A DNA stretch of 60,030 nt from Alphaproteobacteria bacterium (GCA_006844765.1 SPJV01000211.1:1-60030); one strand, 5' to 3'. Positions 1-9,349 are shown, numbered from the stretch's first letter. The notes: generated by a model from the letters alone, not told the origin. Made by a program: numbers and translations.

Positions 1-98
1 GCAGCGCCTGTCCGCTCCGCGATTTCCAAAAACCGCTGATGTCCAAGAAACGCATAGGGGGATACCGTGAAGAAATAATAGGTCACCGTTTTCGACAT
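1..98 (-). CDS. 2-hydroxychromene-2-carboxylate isomerase-like protein, N-terminal fragment
   Basis: Only the first 32 or so codons are inside the window; the gene continues past base 1. The start ATG (98 on the minus strand) follows a good AAGGGA ribosome site six bases upstream. The visible N-terminus, MSKTVTYYFF then SPYAFLGHQR, matches the opening beta strand and SPY/F..L.H motif of the DsbA-fold 2-hydroxychromene-2-carboxylate isomerase (NahD) family, glutathione-dependent isomerases often found in proteobacterial catabolic or detoxification settings. The family call is by eye from a short stretch, so the exact substrate is unknown. Confidence 0.6.
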   Translation of the reverse strand, partial: MSKTVTYYFFTVSPYAFLGHQRFLEIAERTGA

Positions 99-367
99 TT
101 TTTTCCCTTACATAAAAGCGTGATCTAAGACTCCGTCATTTAACCCAATCTTTCTACGGAAACGCAAGACATTGCCATTAGTAAGCAGAAATTCTTAAAC
201 ACAATTTTTCGCCATCTGGATTCTACAATGGTCAGGTCATTGGTTATGGCAACAACCGAAAAACGTCACAAATCAGATACCAACCATGCGGTCTAGCAGC
301 AGATTGTTCGAATATGAGATCGACACAAATCCGCCAAACAACAACCCCTGCCATGCGATGTTAACGA

Positions 368-1078
368 TCAAGAGAATTCATTAGCCCGCGCCAGGAAGGC
401 GGAGGCCAGCCTTCCGATCAAAGCGATATCATCGCTGTTTAAATGTTCTGGCATAAACCGGCGTTGAAAGGCTGCCATCACTTCATCGGCATCGGGGTCA
501 TAGCCTATCGCATGCAGAACCTTTGAAACACGGATTGTCTCGTCCATACCATCTGACGGTTCAGGCCAGATGCCGATGCCTGCTTCCGCAAGGCGCTTCC
601 AGGGAAAATAGGTGCCCGGATCTTCCTTGCGGTCGGGCGCGATGTCGGAATGGCCGACAACATTGCGCGGCGAGATGGGATGGCGTTTCAAGATCGCCTG
701 ACAAAGCGGAATCAAGGATGCTATCTGCGCTTCCGGATAAGGGCCCGCATTGCCATCCGGATGCTGCAATTCGATCCCGATCGACCGGGAATTGATATCC
801 CGCTCCCCCCGCCAATAGGACAGGCCCGCATGCCAGGCGCGCCGGTCCTCGGGAACCAGATGGTAGATCGTGCCATCGATGTCGATCAGATAATGGCTGG
901 AAACCTCTTTTGGACCATCCGCCAAGGCTTCCAGCGAATCCGTGAGCGTCGGTAACCCGGTATAATGCAGCACCAGCATATCAATGGGCGGGTTGCCCTT
1001 GCGGGGGCCATGCTTGCCTGTCGGGTGCCCGACCAGAGCGTAATCAGCGGTAGCGGCGTTCATTGAGGCCTTATTCAC
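368..1078 (-). CDS. AmpD-like N-acetylmuramoyl-L-alanine amidase (Amidase_2)
   Basis: Predicted zinc amidase that cuts the lactyl-amide bond between N-acetylmuramic acid and the peptide, in muropeptide recycling or wall turnover. The Amidase_2 zinc ligands are visible: His38 (VLHYTG), His143 (VVGHSD) and Asp153 in the AP.RK.DPG motif. After about residue 180 a short helical segment ending in AFQRRFMPEH resembles a peptidoglycan-binding repeat, a common alphaproteobacterial arrangement. No signal peptide is seen, which fits a cytoplasmic AmpD. The GTG start overlaps the EamA stop as GTGA; an ATG five codons in (1063) is an alternative. It probably forms a two-gene operon with the transporter. 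AmpD versus AmiD-type function cannot be decided. Confidence 0.85.
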   Translation of the reverse strand: MNKASMNAATADYALVGHPTGKHGPRKGNPPIDMLVLHYTGLPTLTDSLEALADGPKEVSSHYLIDIDGTIYHLVPEDRRAWHAGLSYWRGERDINSRSIGIELQHPDGNAGPYPEAQIASLIPLCQAILKRHPISPRNVVGHSDIAPDRKEDPGTYFPWKRLAEAGIGIWPEPSDGMDETIRVSKVLHAIGYDPDADEVMAAFQRRFMPEHLNSDDIALIGRLASAFLARANEFS

Positions 1079-1956
1079 TTAGGCGGTGGTCCGGAATGTT
1101 TCGACTTTCCGGCTTCACGCAGAACGATCACAGCCACACCGGCAATGGTCAAGGCTCCCCCCAGAACAAGTTGCCAGGTCAGCACCTCATCCAGGAAGAC
1201 CACCCCGCCCAGAATACCGAGGAACGGCAGCGACAAGGTTATCGGGATCATCTGGCTAACCGAATGTTGCCGCAACATCCAATACCAAAGCCCATAACCG
1301 AGAATGACCACCATCACCGACTGGTAGAAGATGGCACCCCAACCAATCGCGCTCATGTCCATCAATTTCGGCCATTGATTGCCTTCAAATATGAAAGACA
1401 CCGCCGTCAATTCTATTGCTGCAAAGACCGACATCCAGCCATTGAGGGCAAAGCCGCCGACGCGGCTCCCGATCCGCTTCATCATGATATTTGCAATCGC
1501 CCAGGCCATTGCCGCACCGATCACCATGGCGACAGGCAACAACCCACCGCTAAAGCGGGGTTCGCCTACGATCACCATCACCCCGACAAAAGCGAGGCAC
1601 GCCCCGGCAATCCGCCGCCAACCGGGATAGTCCCGCCATACCAAGGCAGAAACCAGCATCGCGAACGGCGTCTGTATCTGGATAAGGATAGACGCCGCCG
1701 TGACATCGATTGTCTCTAGCGCAATGAACATCAAGGCGAAATGCAACGTTCCCAAAAGCGTCGCATAGAGAAAAATCGACAGGATCATGTCTTTGGGAAT
1801 TCGGGTAAACGGCGCCAGAATCGCCGCCACGGCCAAAAACCGCAGCATCGAGAAGAACAGCGGCGGCAGCTCTAGAAGCCCGAATTTCACGACCACGAAA
1901 TTGCCGCCCCATATGAGCATCACAAAAGCAGCAAGGGCGACATGTATAGGGGGCAT
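1075..1956 (-). CDS. EamA/DMT-family transporter
   Basis: An integral inner-membrane protein of 293 residues with about ten hydrophobic helices in two similar halves, the layout of EamA (DUF6, drug/metabolite transporter) exporters. The first half opens with FVMLIWGGNFVVVKFG, a typical N-terminal EamA pattern, and the second half repeats a helix pattern near residue 165. Members export amino acids, purines or other metabolites; the substrate cannot be read from sequence. It lies upstream of and overlaps the amidase gene by four bases, suggesting co-translation and possibly transport of a wall-derived metabolite, though this is only inference. Confidence 0.85.
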   Translation of the reverse strand: MPPIHVALAAFVMLIWGGNFVVVKFGLLELPPLFFSMLRFLAVAAILAPFTRIPKDMILSIFLYATLLGTLHFALMFIALETIDVTAASILIQIQTPFAMLVSALVWRDYPGWRRIAGACLAFVGVMVIVGEPRFSGGLLPVAMVIGAAMAWAIANIMMKRIGSRVGGFALNGWMSVFAAIELTAVSFIFEGNQWPKLMDMSAIGWGAIFYQSVMVVILGYGLWYWMLRQHSVSQMIPITLSLPFLGILGGVVFLDEVLTWQLVLGGALTIAGVAVIVLREAGKSKHSGPPPK

Positions 1957-2112
1957 CAGAAACTCGGAGCGGTTGTTGATTTCAGGCGTCTCGGCAATAC
2001 CATCTTGAAGAGACCCTAGTTCAGCCGCCGCGCGAGGCCAAGCCAGCGCCGTGGCACAAGTCTGGTGCCAAAAAATGTCCTGCTAGATGTCCGTTGAGCC
2101 ACTCGGGCAAGA

Positions 2113-2838
2113 TCAGCGGTTAGCCCGACTTTTCTTGATACGATCATAGGCATCGTTGATATGGGCGAGCTTGGTATTCGCCACTTCAACAAACTCTTCA
2201 GGCATGCCCTGGGCGATCAGTTGATCCGGGTGATGTTCTCTGACCAACTGCCGATGCGCTGCCTTAATCGCTTCATCATCATCATCGGGAGAGACACCCA
2301 GAATCTGAAACGGATCCGCGTCCCCGCCATCAAGCCGCAGCTCCGTTACCCGTTCGAAGGTATTCCGGTCCAGCTTGAAGATATCCGAAACGGTCTTGAG
2401 ATATTCGAGCTCGTTCGGGTGGATAACATGATCCGCCTTGGCAATATGGGCCAAGCACCAAAGCAACTCTTCCAGCACTTCCGGTGCATTTGGGAACATG
2501 CCGGCGACTTGTTCCGCATAGGCCTCATAGCCCGCGCTGCTGCGGCGCGCCTGATTGAATATCTTGGAGACATTGGCCAATTCTTCCGATGGCACACGGA
2601 AAACTTCCTTGAAGGCGGTAATTTCATCCTTCGTGACGATACCGTCGACCTTGGCCATCTTGGCACCAAGCGCGATCACGGCAATGGTAAAGCCGACAGA
2701 TTGCTTGGCATGATCCGGATCATCTTCCGGTACAGCCTTACCTCCCAGATGGCCGCCGGCAAGGCTTGCCAACGCGCCAATCGGACCACCAACTGTGGAT
2801 TCCGCTGCCCGACCAATAATTTTAGACCAGATACTCAT
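2113..2838 (-). CDS. TerB-like and J-domain protein (DjlA-type)
   Basis: A 241-residue protein with two parts. Residues about 45-165 form a TerB/DjlA-like all-helical domain, with acidic metal-site-like stretches such as AKVDGIVTKDE and AKADHVIHPNE. Residues about 175-241 form a C-terminal J domain with the HPD tripeptide at 203-205, which stimulates DnaK ATPase activity. The N-terminal 30 residues are Gly/Ala-rich and weakly hydrophobic, but I do not see a clear membrane anchor as in E. coli DjlA. Likely a DnaK co-chaperone acting near the envelope or in stress. It stands alone between the transporter and the DUF3750 gene, with about 57 bases to the latter. Confidence 0.85.
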   Translation of the reverse strand: MSIWSKIIGRAAESTVGGPIGALASLAGGHLGGKAVPEDDPDHAKQSVGFTIAVIALGAKMAKVDGIVTKDEITAFKEVFRVPSEELANVSKIFNQARRSSAGYEAYAEQVAGMFPNAPEVLEELLWCLAHIAKADHVIHPNELEYLKTVSDIFKLDRNTFERVTELRLDGGDADPFQILGVSPDDDDEAIKAAHRQLVREHHPDQLIAQGMPEEFVEVANTKLAHINDAYDRIKKSRANR

Positions 2839-2895
2839 CAGATCGCCCCCGATCTACCCAAAAACACGCCCGAACTTTCCAATAGCGCAGTCCGA

Positions 2896-3666
2896 CTAAC
2901 GTGTCACCCGTCGAACCGGGTCTGGCGTGGGACCAATGCGTCCAATCCCAGGCAATTTGATGTTTAAGTCAAAAGGATCGAGGCCAAAAGTCAATCCGGC
3001 AAGATTTAATTCAATGCCTTCTTCAACCGCAGCCGTAAGTCCCAACAGCCCGAACGCGGAAAACTGCACCCCGGTTCCACTGGCTGCAGCACCTGCGAAT
3101 GTCCAATGTCCTAGATAGTCTTTCCCAATCGCCGTCGGCGGCAAGTCAAGTCGCAGCGCCGGCACTTGGCGGGCGATCCAGGCAATGAAAGTATTGCTGT
3201 TGGGGCCCGGCCATACCCGGTATTCATCCGGATAGGGATAGTCAGCGACGGCCGCTTCAATATCGTCGATAACGGCTTCCACCTCCGGCCCGCGAAGGTC
3301 AGCATATAACTCCGGGCGGCTACCGAACCAATAGCGATCCGGCACGCCGTCTGAGACAGCGACCGCAGATCCTCCATGATAGGCCCGCCATCCAATTACC
3401 TGATAGACCTTGAAAGTCTCGGCATTGGCACGCTTGGCTGCAATCCAGGTATGGACCCCAAGGGCACCACGCCACCCGAAGGCGCGCGCACCATAGACCT
3501 GCACAACCGGTTCCGGTGTCGTTGCGGGATCAGGTGCGATCCCGGCAGGCTCTCGCGAGGCTGTGCGCCAATCAGCCCCCAAGACACCGCCCGCCGTCAA
3601 CATCCAGACCGGGCCGGCAATCGCCAACATCATAAAAACTGATCCGAGTTTCAAAAGCTTTCCCAT
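2896..3666 (-). CDS. DUF3750 family protein
   Basis: The sequence fits the DUF3750 family: an N-terminal hydrophobic segment (residues 8-30) followed by a conserved block containing GVHTWIAAKRA, WRAYHGGSAV, then YPYPDEYRVWPGPNSNTF and a final DYLG. The His/Cys-free PGPNSNTF loop and the HTW motif look like a papain-like or transglutaminase-like core, but no enzyme activity is established for the family. The N-terminal segment probably anchors it in the membrane or exports it. It follows the lipoprotein gene (62 bases apart) on the same strand, so the two may be co-transcribed. Confidence 0.75.
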   Translation of the reverse strand: MGKLLKLGSVFMMLAIAGPVWMLTAGGVLGADWRTASREPAGIAPDPATTPEPVVQVYGARAFGWRGALGVHTWIAAKRANAETFKVYQVIGWRAYHGGSAVAVSDGVPDRYWFGSRPELYADLRGPEVEAVIDDIEAAVADYPYPDEYRVWPGPNSNTFIAWIARQVPALRLDLPPTAIGKDYLGHWTFAGAAASGTGVQFSAFGLLGLTAAVEEGIELNLAGLTFGLDPFDLNIKLPGIGRIGPTPDPVRRVTR

Positions 3667-3729
3667 AGCCTACATTTCCATCCGGCAGTATGGCGAAAGC
3701 AAGGCGAAATTCCCTCCAATTACGGGTTT

Positions 3730-4353
3730 TCACTCGCCATCCCACAGCGTAACCGACTGCACTACCGTTTCCGCCTGACCCGGCGTCAACTGCACCCCGG
3801 GGGGCTGGCAGTAGTATCCGGTGATCAGGCGAGTCGTGATTTCGGGCTCAGGCCCCCATCCCTGCTGCAAGGCAACACAAGACTGCCCAGCGACCGTGAA
3901 TCGCCGCCATCGGACCGGACCCAACGCATTTTCACTTTCATAAAGCGCGTCAAAAACCGTCGTCTTCAGGTCCAGTGATTTCCAATGCCCAATCGCGTAT
4001 TGGGGATCTCCTGCTGCCGGTAAGGGCCCATCGTCCAGCTTGCGCGTCACGACAAGCGAAGCACTGGCCGAATCAGGTGGCGGACCGCGCCAGAGACGAC
4101 GGCGCTCCAAAAGTCCGACCTCCTCATAAAGCCGTTGCTCCAGAAGGGATGAGCCGCCTTCCAGTACGTCGATGTTAAAGCGCAGCTTGGTCGGCGGCGG
4201 CAGGCGTGGGTCGTCTTCCTCCACCGTAATAAAATCCAGGTCAAAATCAGGTAGCGTCACACCGTCGCAGCCTGACAGGACCAACGCGCTGAGAACCAAT
4301 CCGAGAAGCGCTGCGATTGATTTAGGGCCGTCTGAGCCATCACATGTAAACAT
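3730..4353 (-). CDS. Hypothetical lipoprotein
   Basis: I do not recognise this protein. It has an N-terminal hydrophobic segment (residues 12-28) ending in a lipobox LVLSGC with Cys29, so the mature protein should be a lipid-anchored periplasmic protein of about 179 residues. The mature part starts with an acidic, Pro-rich linker and includes two more cysteines (in QSCVALQ and GYYCQPPG) that could form a disulphide. It is divergent from mipZ across a 281-base spacer and upstream of the DUF3750 gene. Function unknown. Confidence 0.65.
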   Translation of the reverse strand: MFTCDGSDGPKSIAALLGLVLSALVLSGCDGVTLPDFDLDFITVEEDDPRLPPPTKLRFNIDVLEGGSSLLEQRLYEEVGLLERRRLWRGPPPDSASASLVVTRKLDDGPLPAAGDPQYAIGHWKSLDLKTTVFDALYESENALGPVRWRRFTVAGQSCVALQQGWGPEPEITTRLITGYYCQPPGVQLTPGQAETVVQSVTLWDGE

Positions 4354-4634
4354 CGTACCAACCGCTCATTATTATTGCCCATGCTCGAAACGGCAGACTT
4401 GCCCCGTCCAGCGAACAGGGCTCATTTAGCGCGGCAAGGGCGGTGGCGGCAAGTCAGTCCGTTACGCCGGGCACATCCGAATCACGCTAATCTCTTGTAT
4501 CATGAGTATTTTCTGAGTGTTAGGAGCCTTCAATAAGACGCACCCAAACAAGGGTAGAACTTACAGAGCGGCGCGCTGATATTGGACGGACCCATATCAC
4601 GAACCAACATCAACAGCAGCGGTGAAGCGATAGC

Positions 4635-5468
4635 ATGAACGCACATCGGAATGCCCATATCATCGTCCTTGGCAATCAGAAGGGCGGCACGGGTAAATCA
4701 ACGACAGCAATGCACCTTATCGCCGCCTTGATGCAGGAAGGCGCTTCTGTGGCCAGCCTGGACCTTGATTCCGCACAAGGAACACTGAGCCGCTATATCG
4801 AGAACCGGCAACGCCACTACAACAACGGCGCCACAAGCTTGCCGCTGCCCACCCATGGGGCCATCAACCCGTCTGCAGCAACAGACCGCGATGAAGCACA
4901 GGCAGAAGAACGTTTCGCCGTCTCTGAAGCCATCCAAGAGCTGGGGACAGATCACGATTTTCTGATCATTGATACACCCGGTGCGGATACGCATTTGAAC
5001 CGGCTTGGGCATTCCTTTGCCGACACATTGATCACACCAATCAATAACAGCTTCATCGATCTCGACGTTCTGGGGCAGGTCGAATCGGATACCTACCGCG
5101 TTGTCCGACCCAGCCACTACGCGGAGATGGTCTTCAAGGTCAAAATGGAGAAGGCACGTCGGGAGCTTAACCGGCGTACTTTCGACTGGGTTGTGGTGCG
5201 GAACCGGGGGGCGCAACTCGAATCCCGGAACCAAAAGGCGGTGGAGCTGGCGACCGAGGCTCTGGCGAAGCGTATCGGCTTTCGCGTTGCCCCGGGTTTC
5301 TCCGAACGAGTGATCTATCGCGAACTATTCTTGGAAGGTCTCACCTTGCTGGACCTGTCCGATAAGCAACTTGGTGTGCGTCTAACCCTATCCCATGTCG
5401 CCGCCCGGCAGGAAGTCAGAGACCTGATGCGGGCCATCGGTTTCGTTTCCACGCCTGATGAAGGGTGA
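4635..5468 (+). CDS. mipZ: Division-plane positioning ATPase MipZ
   Basis: ParA/MinD-type ATPase which in alphaproteobacteria forms bipolar gradients from ParB at the origins and blocks FtsZ assembly away from midcell. The deviant Walker A KGGTGKST spans residues 16-23 with the signature Lys16, the switch region DLDSAQGT lies at 43-50, and Walker B plus switch II reads LIIDTPGAD around 110-118. The family-specific block ESRNQKAVELA near residue 198 and the GFSERVIYRELFLEGLTLLD segment support MipZ rather than ParA or MinD. Length (277) is normal. It is first in a run with a VWA protein and a J-domain protein. Confidence 0.93.
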   Translation: MNAHRNAHIIVLGNQKGGTGKSTTAMHLIAALMQEGASVASLDLDSAQGTLSRYIENRQRHYNNGATSLPLPTHGAINPSAATDRDEAQAEERFAVSEAIQELGTDHDFLIIDTPGADTHLNRLGHSFADTLITPINNSFIDLDVLGQVESDTYRVVRPSHYAEMVFKVKMEKARRELNRRTFDWVVVRNRGAQLESRNQKAVELATEALAKRIGFRVAPGFSERVIYRELFLEGLTLLDLSDKQLGVRLTLSHVAARQEVRDLMRAIGFVSTPDEG

Positions 5469-5500
5469 CCTTTTGGCCGGCCGCCCCCATATTATAGGCC

Positions 5501-6226
5501 ATGGTGAAACTTCCGAACAAACAGGGCTCGACCAACCTTAGCAGCGACACGGATGTCGATGCTTTCCTGGCCAAGGTCAAATCAACGCCAACCGCTGCGG
5601 TCGGTGGTAACAAACGGGGGCGCTTGATGTTTGCCCTGGATGCGACCGCAAGCAGACAGCCAAGCTGGGATGTCGCCGCCTCTATTCAAGCAGACATGTT
5701 CTCCGCAACCGATACCATCGGCGGCCTGGACGTGAAGTTGGTCTTCTTCCGGGGACTGGGAGAGTGCAAAGCCGGTGCCTGGCGCCAGAATGCCGCCGAT
5801 CTTCAGCAAATGATGGCGAAGGTCTATTGTGAAGCAGGACGAACCCAGGTCGAACGCGTTCTCCGCCACGCCATTAAGGAAGCAAAAGCGACAAGATTGG
5901 GCGCCGTTGTTTATATCGGCGATGCGTTTGAAGAGAATATCGACACGGTCTGTCATGAAGCCGGACGGCTGGGGCTGTTAGGCGTACCGGTCTTCACGTT
6001 TCAAGAGGGGTATGATCCCATCGCCCGCAAGGCCTTCGAAGCCATTGCCCGGCTGACCGGTGGGGCCTGGTGTCCCTTCGATGTATCCAGCCCCGCACGG
6101 TTGCGGGAACTGCTTTCCGCCGTGGCAGTCTATGCGGCTGGCGGCATCACCGCGCTGGAACACCGGCAAAAGCAGGGGGACGAAGCCGCCGGACAATTGC
6201 TTTCCGATATGCGGGGACAAGGCTGA
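5501..6226 (+). CDS. VWA-domain protein
   Basis: Residues about 40-215 look like a von Willebrand factor A domain: a hydrophobic strand followed by a MIDAS-like DATAS motif (D-x-T/S-x-S) near residue 48, then GLDVKLVFFRG, LGAVVYIGDAFEE and VPVFTFQEG, the alternating strands of the fold. It has no signal peptide, so it should be cytoplasmic. VWA domains bind partners through a metal ion, but no partner is known here. The stop codon overlaps the next gene's start (TGATG), so it is probably made together with the J-domain protein. It sits 32 bases after mipZ. Confidence 0.75.
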   Translation: MVKLPNKQGSTNLSSDTDVDAFLAKVKSTPTAAVGGNKRGRLMFALDATASRQPSWDVAASIQADMFSATDTIGGLDVKLVFFRGLGECKAGAWRQNAADLQQMMAKVYCEAGRTQVERVLRHAIKEAKATRLGAVVYIGDAFEENIDTVCHEAGRLGLLGVPVFTFQEGYDPIARKAFEAIARLTGGAWCPFDVSSPARLRELLSAVAVYAAGGITALEHRQKQGDEAAGQLLSDMRGQG

Positions 6227-6936
6227 TGTGGCTGATTGCCGGATTTCTCATCTTGCTTGGGGTAATTCTGGGCCTGAAATGGGCCGTAAACGCCCCTGCA
6301 AAGCAGGTGATAAAAAGCGGCATGTGGACGATTGGCCTCCTGGTGGGTCTGGTGCTTCTGTTCCTCGTCCTCACGGGGCGCGTGAACTTACTATGGGCGG
6401 CATTGCTTGCGATCCTGCCCTGGATCAATCGCCTGCGCATGGCGCGCGGTTTCTACAACATGTTCAAATCAATGCGCGGGCCTTCCCCTGGCCAAGCGTC
6501 CAGTATCGAAACCCGCTTTCTCGCCATGACATTGGACCATGACAGTGGTGAGTTGGATGGTGTCGTCCGCGAAGGGGTCTATGCCGGTCAGCGGCTTTCA
6601 AACATGGAGGAAGCAGCGTTGATAAAGCTGTTAAAAATCGTTGCGGCAGAGGACCTTGATTCCCTAAAGCTATTGGAAAGCTATTTGGACAGGCGTTTCG
6701 GTTCCACATGGCGTGCGGATCAAGGGCAGCAAGAGGAAACACACTCCCCGCGCAGCAAAAGCGGTCCCATGGGGCGACAAGAAGCCCTTTCCATTCTGGG
6801 CCTCGACCAAAATGCCGATGAAGCGGCTATCAAAGCCGCCCATCGCCGGTTGATGAAGTCTGCACATCCCGATATGGGCGGTTCGGACTATCTGGCGGCT
6901 AAGATTAATCAGGCGAAAGACGTTCTTCTCGGTTAA
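6226..6936 (+). CDS. Membrane-anchored J-domain protein (TIM14/Pam18-like)
   Basis: I place the start at the ATG overlapping the VWA stop, which gives 236 residues beginning with a strong hydrophobic helix (residues 2-18), followed by one or two more between about 28 and 65. After a soluble middle region the C-terminal J domain (about 185-236) contains HPD at 214-216 followed by the MGGSDYLAAKINQAKDVLL pattern of the Pam18/TIM14 group. The layout, membrane helix first and J domain last, is that of a DnaK recruiter at the inner membrane. A reading frame open further upstream overlaps the VWA gene and is unlikely to be used. Confidence 0.82.
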   Translation: MWLIAGFLILLGVILGLKWAVNAPAKQVIKSGMWTIGLLVGLVLLFLVLTGRVNLLWAALLAILPWINRLRMARGFYNMFKSMRGPSPGQASSIETRFLAMTLDHDSGELDGVVREGVYAGQRLSNMEEAALIKLLKIVAAEDLDSLKLLESYLDRRFGSTWRADQGQQEETHSPRSKSGPMGRQEALSILGLDQNADEAAIKAAHRRLMKSAHPDMGGSDYLAAKINQAKDVLLG

Positions 6937-7110
6937 CAGCGATCTATCTAGCCCCGCAATTGTGACGAAGCCATGATGATCAAACTTGTTCCAGCCGGCA
7001 TAGCTTGCCGGGTGCGCGCGACTATGGCAGAAACCAGCGCGATTCTGCTGTATTGCGATCAACTCTCGAATGACCTTAGGCATTTCTAACACTGCACGGT
7101 AACCCACATC

Positions 7111-7995
7111 ATGGCGCACCCCGTTCGTAAGGCGGTTTTTCCCGTCGCCGGTCTCGGCACCCGCTTCCTTCCGGCCACCAAGGCTATGCCAAAGGAAATG
7201 CTGACCGTTGTCGATAAACCGCTGATCCAATATGCGATTGAAGAAGCAGCGGCTGCAGGGATTGAGGAATTCATCCTGGTGACCGGCCGCGGCAAGCAAG
7301 CCCTGGAAGATCACTTCGACCGCGCGCCGGAACTGGAAGGTGTGTTGGAAACCCGGGGAAAGTCCGATGCCCTGGCCAGCATTCGCGATTACATCCCGGC
7401 CGACGGGGCTGTAAAATATGTTCGCCAACCGACTGCGCTTGGCCTTGGTCACGCGATCTGGTGCGCCCGCCATCTGATAGGCGACGAACCCTTTGCGATC
7501 CTGTCACCGGACGACATGGTGATCGGTGGTGCACCCTGCATGAAGCAGCTGGTAGAAGCACATGAAGAGACCGGTGGCAATGTCGTAGCCGTCATGGATG
7601 TGCCACGCGAAGAGACCTCGCGCTACGGCATTCTGGATACGCCGAACGCTGAAGATCGCCTCGCCATCATTGAGGGGCTGGTTGAAAAACCGGCACCGGA
7701 GGACGCGCCCTCTACGCTATCCGTGATTGGACGCTATGTGCTGCTGCCGGAGGTTTTCTCTCACCTTGACCGCCATGAGACCGGGGCCGGAGGAGAAATC
7801 CAGCTCACCGACGCCATGGCACATATGATCGGCAAAGCTCCATTCCACGGCCTGCGCTTCGAAGGCACACGCTTCGACTGTGGCACGAAGGAGGGCTGGC
7901 TTGCCGCCAACCTCTCCCAAGCCATGCTACGCCCGGACATGCGCGCCGGCGCCGAAGCGGCCATTGCCGCAGCCCAGTCTATCAGGGAGAATTAA
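7111..7995 (+). CDS. galU: UTP-glucose-1-phosphate uridylyltransferase
   Basis: Makes UDP-glucose from UTP and glucose 1-phosphate for polysaccharide and envelope glycan synthesis. The nucleotide-binding signature GLGTRFLPATKAMPKEM covers residues 14-30, followed by VDKPLIQYAIEEA and, near the middle, FAILSPDDMV, all typical of bacterial GalU. Length (294) matches the family. The next gene, UDP-glucose dehydrogenase, begins four bases after its stop, so its product UDP-glucose feeds directly into UDP-glucuronate. The upstream spacer of 174 bases has no obvious strong ribosome site. Confidence 0.95.
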   Translation: MAHPVRKAVFPVAGLGTRFLPATKAMPKEMLTVVDKPLIQYAIEEAAAAGIEEFILVTGRGKQALEDHFDRAPELEGVLETRGKSDALASIRDYIPADGAVKYVRQPTALGLGHAIWCARHLIGDEPFAILSPDDMVIGGAPCMKQLVEAHEETGGNVVAVMDVPREETSRYGILDTPNAEDRLAIIEGLVEKPAPEDAPSTLSVIGRYVLLPEVFSHLDRHETGAGGEIQLTDAMAHMIGKAPFHGLRFEGTRFDCGTKEGWLAANLSQAMLRPDMRAGAEAAIAAAQSIREN

Positions 7996-7999
7996 GCCC

Positions 8000-9310
8000 A
8001 TGCGGATCGCGATGATCGGAACCGGCTATGTCGGACTTGTAAGCGGCGCCTGTTTTGCGGAAATCGGGCATGACGTGGTCTGTGTCGACATCGATGCCGA
8101 CAAAATCGCACGGCTGGAAGCAGGGGAAATCCCGATCTATGAGCCGGGACTGGACGATATGGTTTCCCGCAACCGTTCCAATGGCCGGTTGAGCTTCACC
8201 ACCGATGTCATCGAAGGGGCTGGCGGTCGTGATGCGGTTTTCATCGCTGTCGGCACCCCGCCCCGGCCCGAAGACGGACATGCCGATCTGAAATTCGTAC
8301 ACGCGGCGGCAGAGGGCATCGCGGCAGCCATCAACGGCTATACCGTGATTGTCGATAAATCCACCGTGCCGGTCGGCACCGCCCGCGAAGTTGCCCGCAT
8401 CGTCGGACGAACACGTGATGACGGTGAATTCGACGTTGTCTCCAATCCGGAATTTCTACGTGAAGGCGCTGCGGTCGGGGACTTCATGGAGCCGGATCGC
8501 ATCGTTATCGGCACGGATAGTGCGCTCGCCGAAGCCGTCATGCGCGAAATCTACCGCCCGCTGACAGAAGCAGGTTTTCCCTTGCTGATCGTCGGACAGG
8601 AATCGGCGGAGCTGATCAAATATGCCGCCAATGCCTTTCTGGCGACCAAGATCGCTTTCATCAATGAAGTCGCCGATTTGTGCGAGAAAGCCGGCGCCGA
8701 TGTCCTGGATGTCGCAAAGGGTATGGGAATGGATACCCGGATCGGCCCGCGCTTCCTGATGCCGGGGCCCGGCTATGGGGGCAGTTGCTTCCCGAAGGAC
8801 ACGTTGGAGATGGCCCAGACCGCCCGCGCGGCGGACGCACCGAGCCGGATCGTCGAAGCGGTGGTCGAATCAAACAACCAACGCAAGCGCATGATGGCCG
8901 CCAAGGTGGCTTCTGCCTGCGGCGGTGATCTTTCGGGCAAGACTGTTGCGGTGCTGGGCGTCACCTTCAAGGCGGAAACGGATGATATGCGGGAAAGCCC
9001 TGCGCTTGAAATCATACCGGAACTTATCCGCCTCGGCGCGACTGTGCGTGCTTTTGACCCTGAGGGCATGCCAGAAGCACAAAAAATGTTGAGCGGTGTT
9101 AACTGGGCTGAAAGCACAACGGATGCGCTAAGCGGTGCAAATGTGGCGGCTATCGTCACGGAATGGCACCAGTTCGCAGAACTTTCGCCGGAAGATTTCA
9201 CCAAATCGATGGCCAATCCGGTGGTCGTCGACATGCGAAATCTTTTCGACAGCGACGCCATGGCGAAAGACGGCGTTACATATTATGGTATTGGTCGCGC
9301 GCACCGGTAA
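8000..9310 (+). CDS. ugd: UDP-glucose 6-dehydrogenase
   Basis: Oxidises UDP-glucose to UDP-glucuronate with two NAD+. The start at 8000 gives MRIAMIGTGYVGLVS with the Rossmann GxGxxG at 7-12; a longer upstream frame overlaps galU and lacks family features. The catalytic cysteine is Cys263 in GYGGSCFPKD, and the Lys in AELIKYAANAF near 207 is the conserved catalytic lysine. The C-terminal domain carries LGVTFKAETDDMRESPA. At 436 residues it is full length. It lies between galU and a phosphohexomutase, a compact sugar-nucleotide operon. Confidence 0.95.
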   Translation: MRIAMIGTGYVGLVSGACFAEIGHDVVCVDIDADKIARLEAGEIPIYEPGLDDMVSRNRSNGRLSFTTDVIEGAGGRDAVFIAVGTPPRPEDGHADLKFVHAAAEGIAAAINGYTVIVDKSTVPVGTAREVARIVGRTRDDGEFDVVSNPEFLREGAAVGDFMEPDRIVIGTDSALAEAVMREIYRPLTEAGFPLLIVGQESAELIKYAANAFLATKIAFINEVADLCEKAGADVLDVAKGMGMDTRIGPRFLMPGPGYGGSCFPKDTLEMAQTARAADAPSRIVEAVVESNNQRKRMMAAKVASACGGDLSGKTVAVLGVTFKAETDDMRESPALEIIPELIRLGATVRAFDPEGMPEAQKMLSGVNWAESTTDALSGANVAAIVTEWHQFAELSPEDFTKSMANPVVVDMRNLFDSDAMAKDGVTYYGIGRAHR

Positions 9311-9349
9311 ACGTGTTCACTATTGGACGTCACGACGGACTTGTTTCTT

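Noticed and set aside
2161..2967. 268-codon plus-strand frame across the J-domain and DUF3750 genes
   Set aside because: Antisense to the TerB/J-domain gene, no family features.
4381..4536. Short plus-strand frame of 51 codons in the lipoprotein-mipZ spacer
   Set aside because: No good ribosome site, no recognisable sequence and a composition similar to non-coding DNA.
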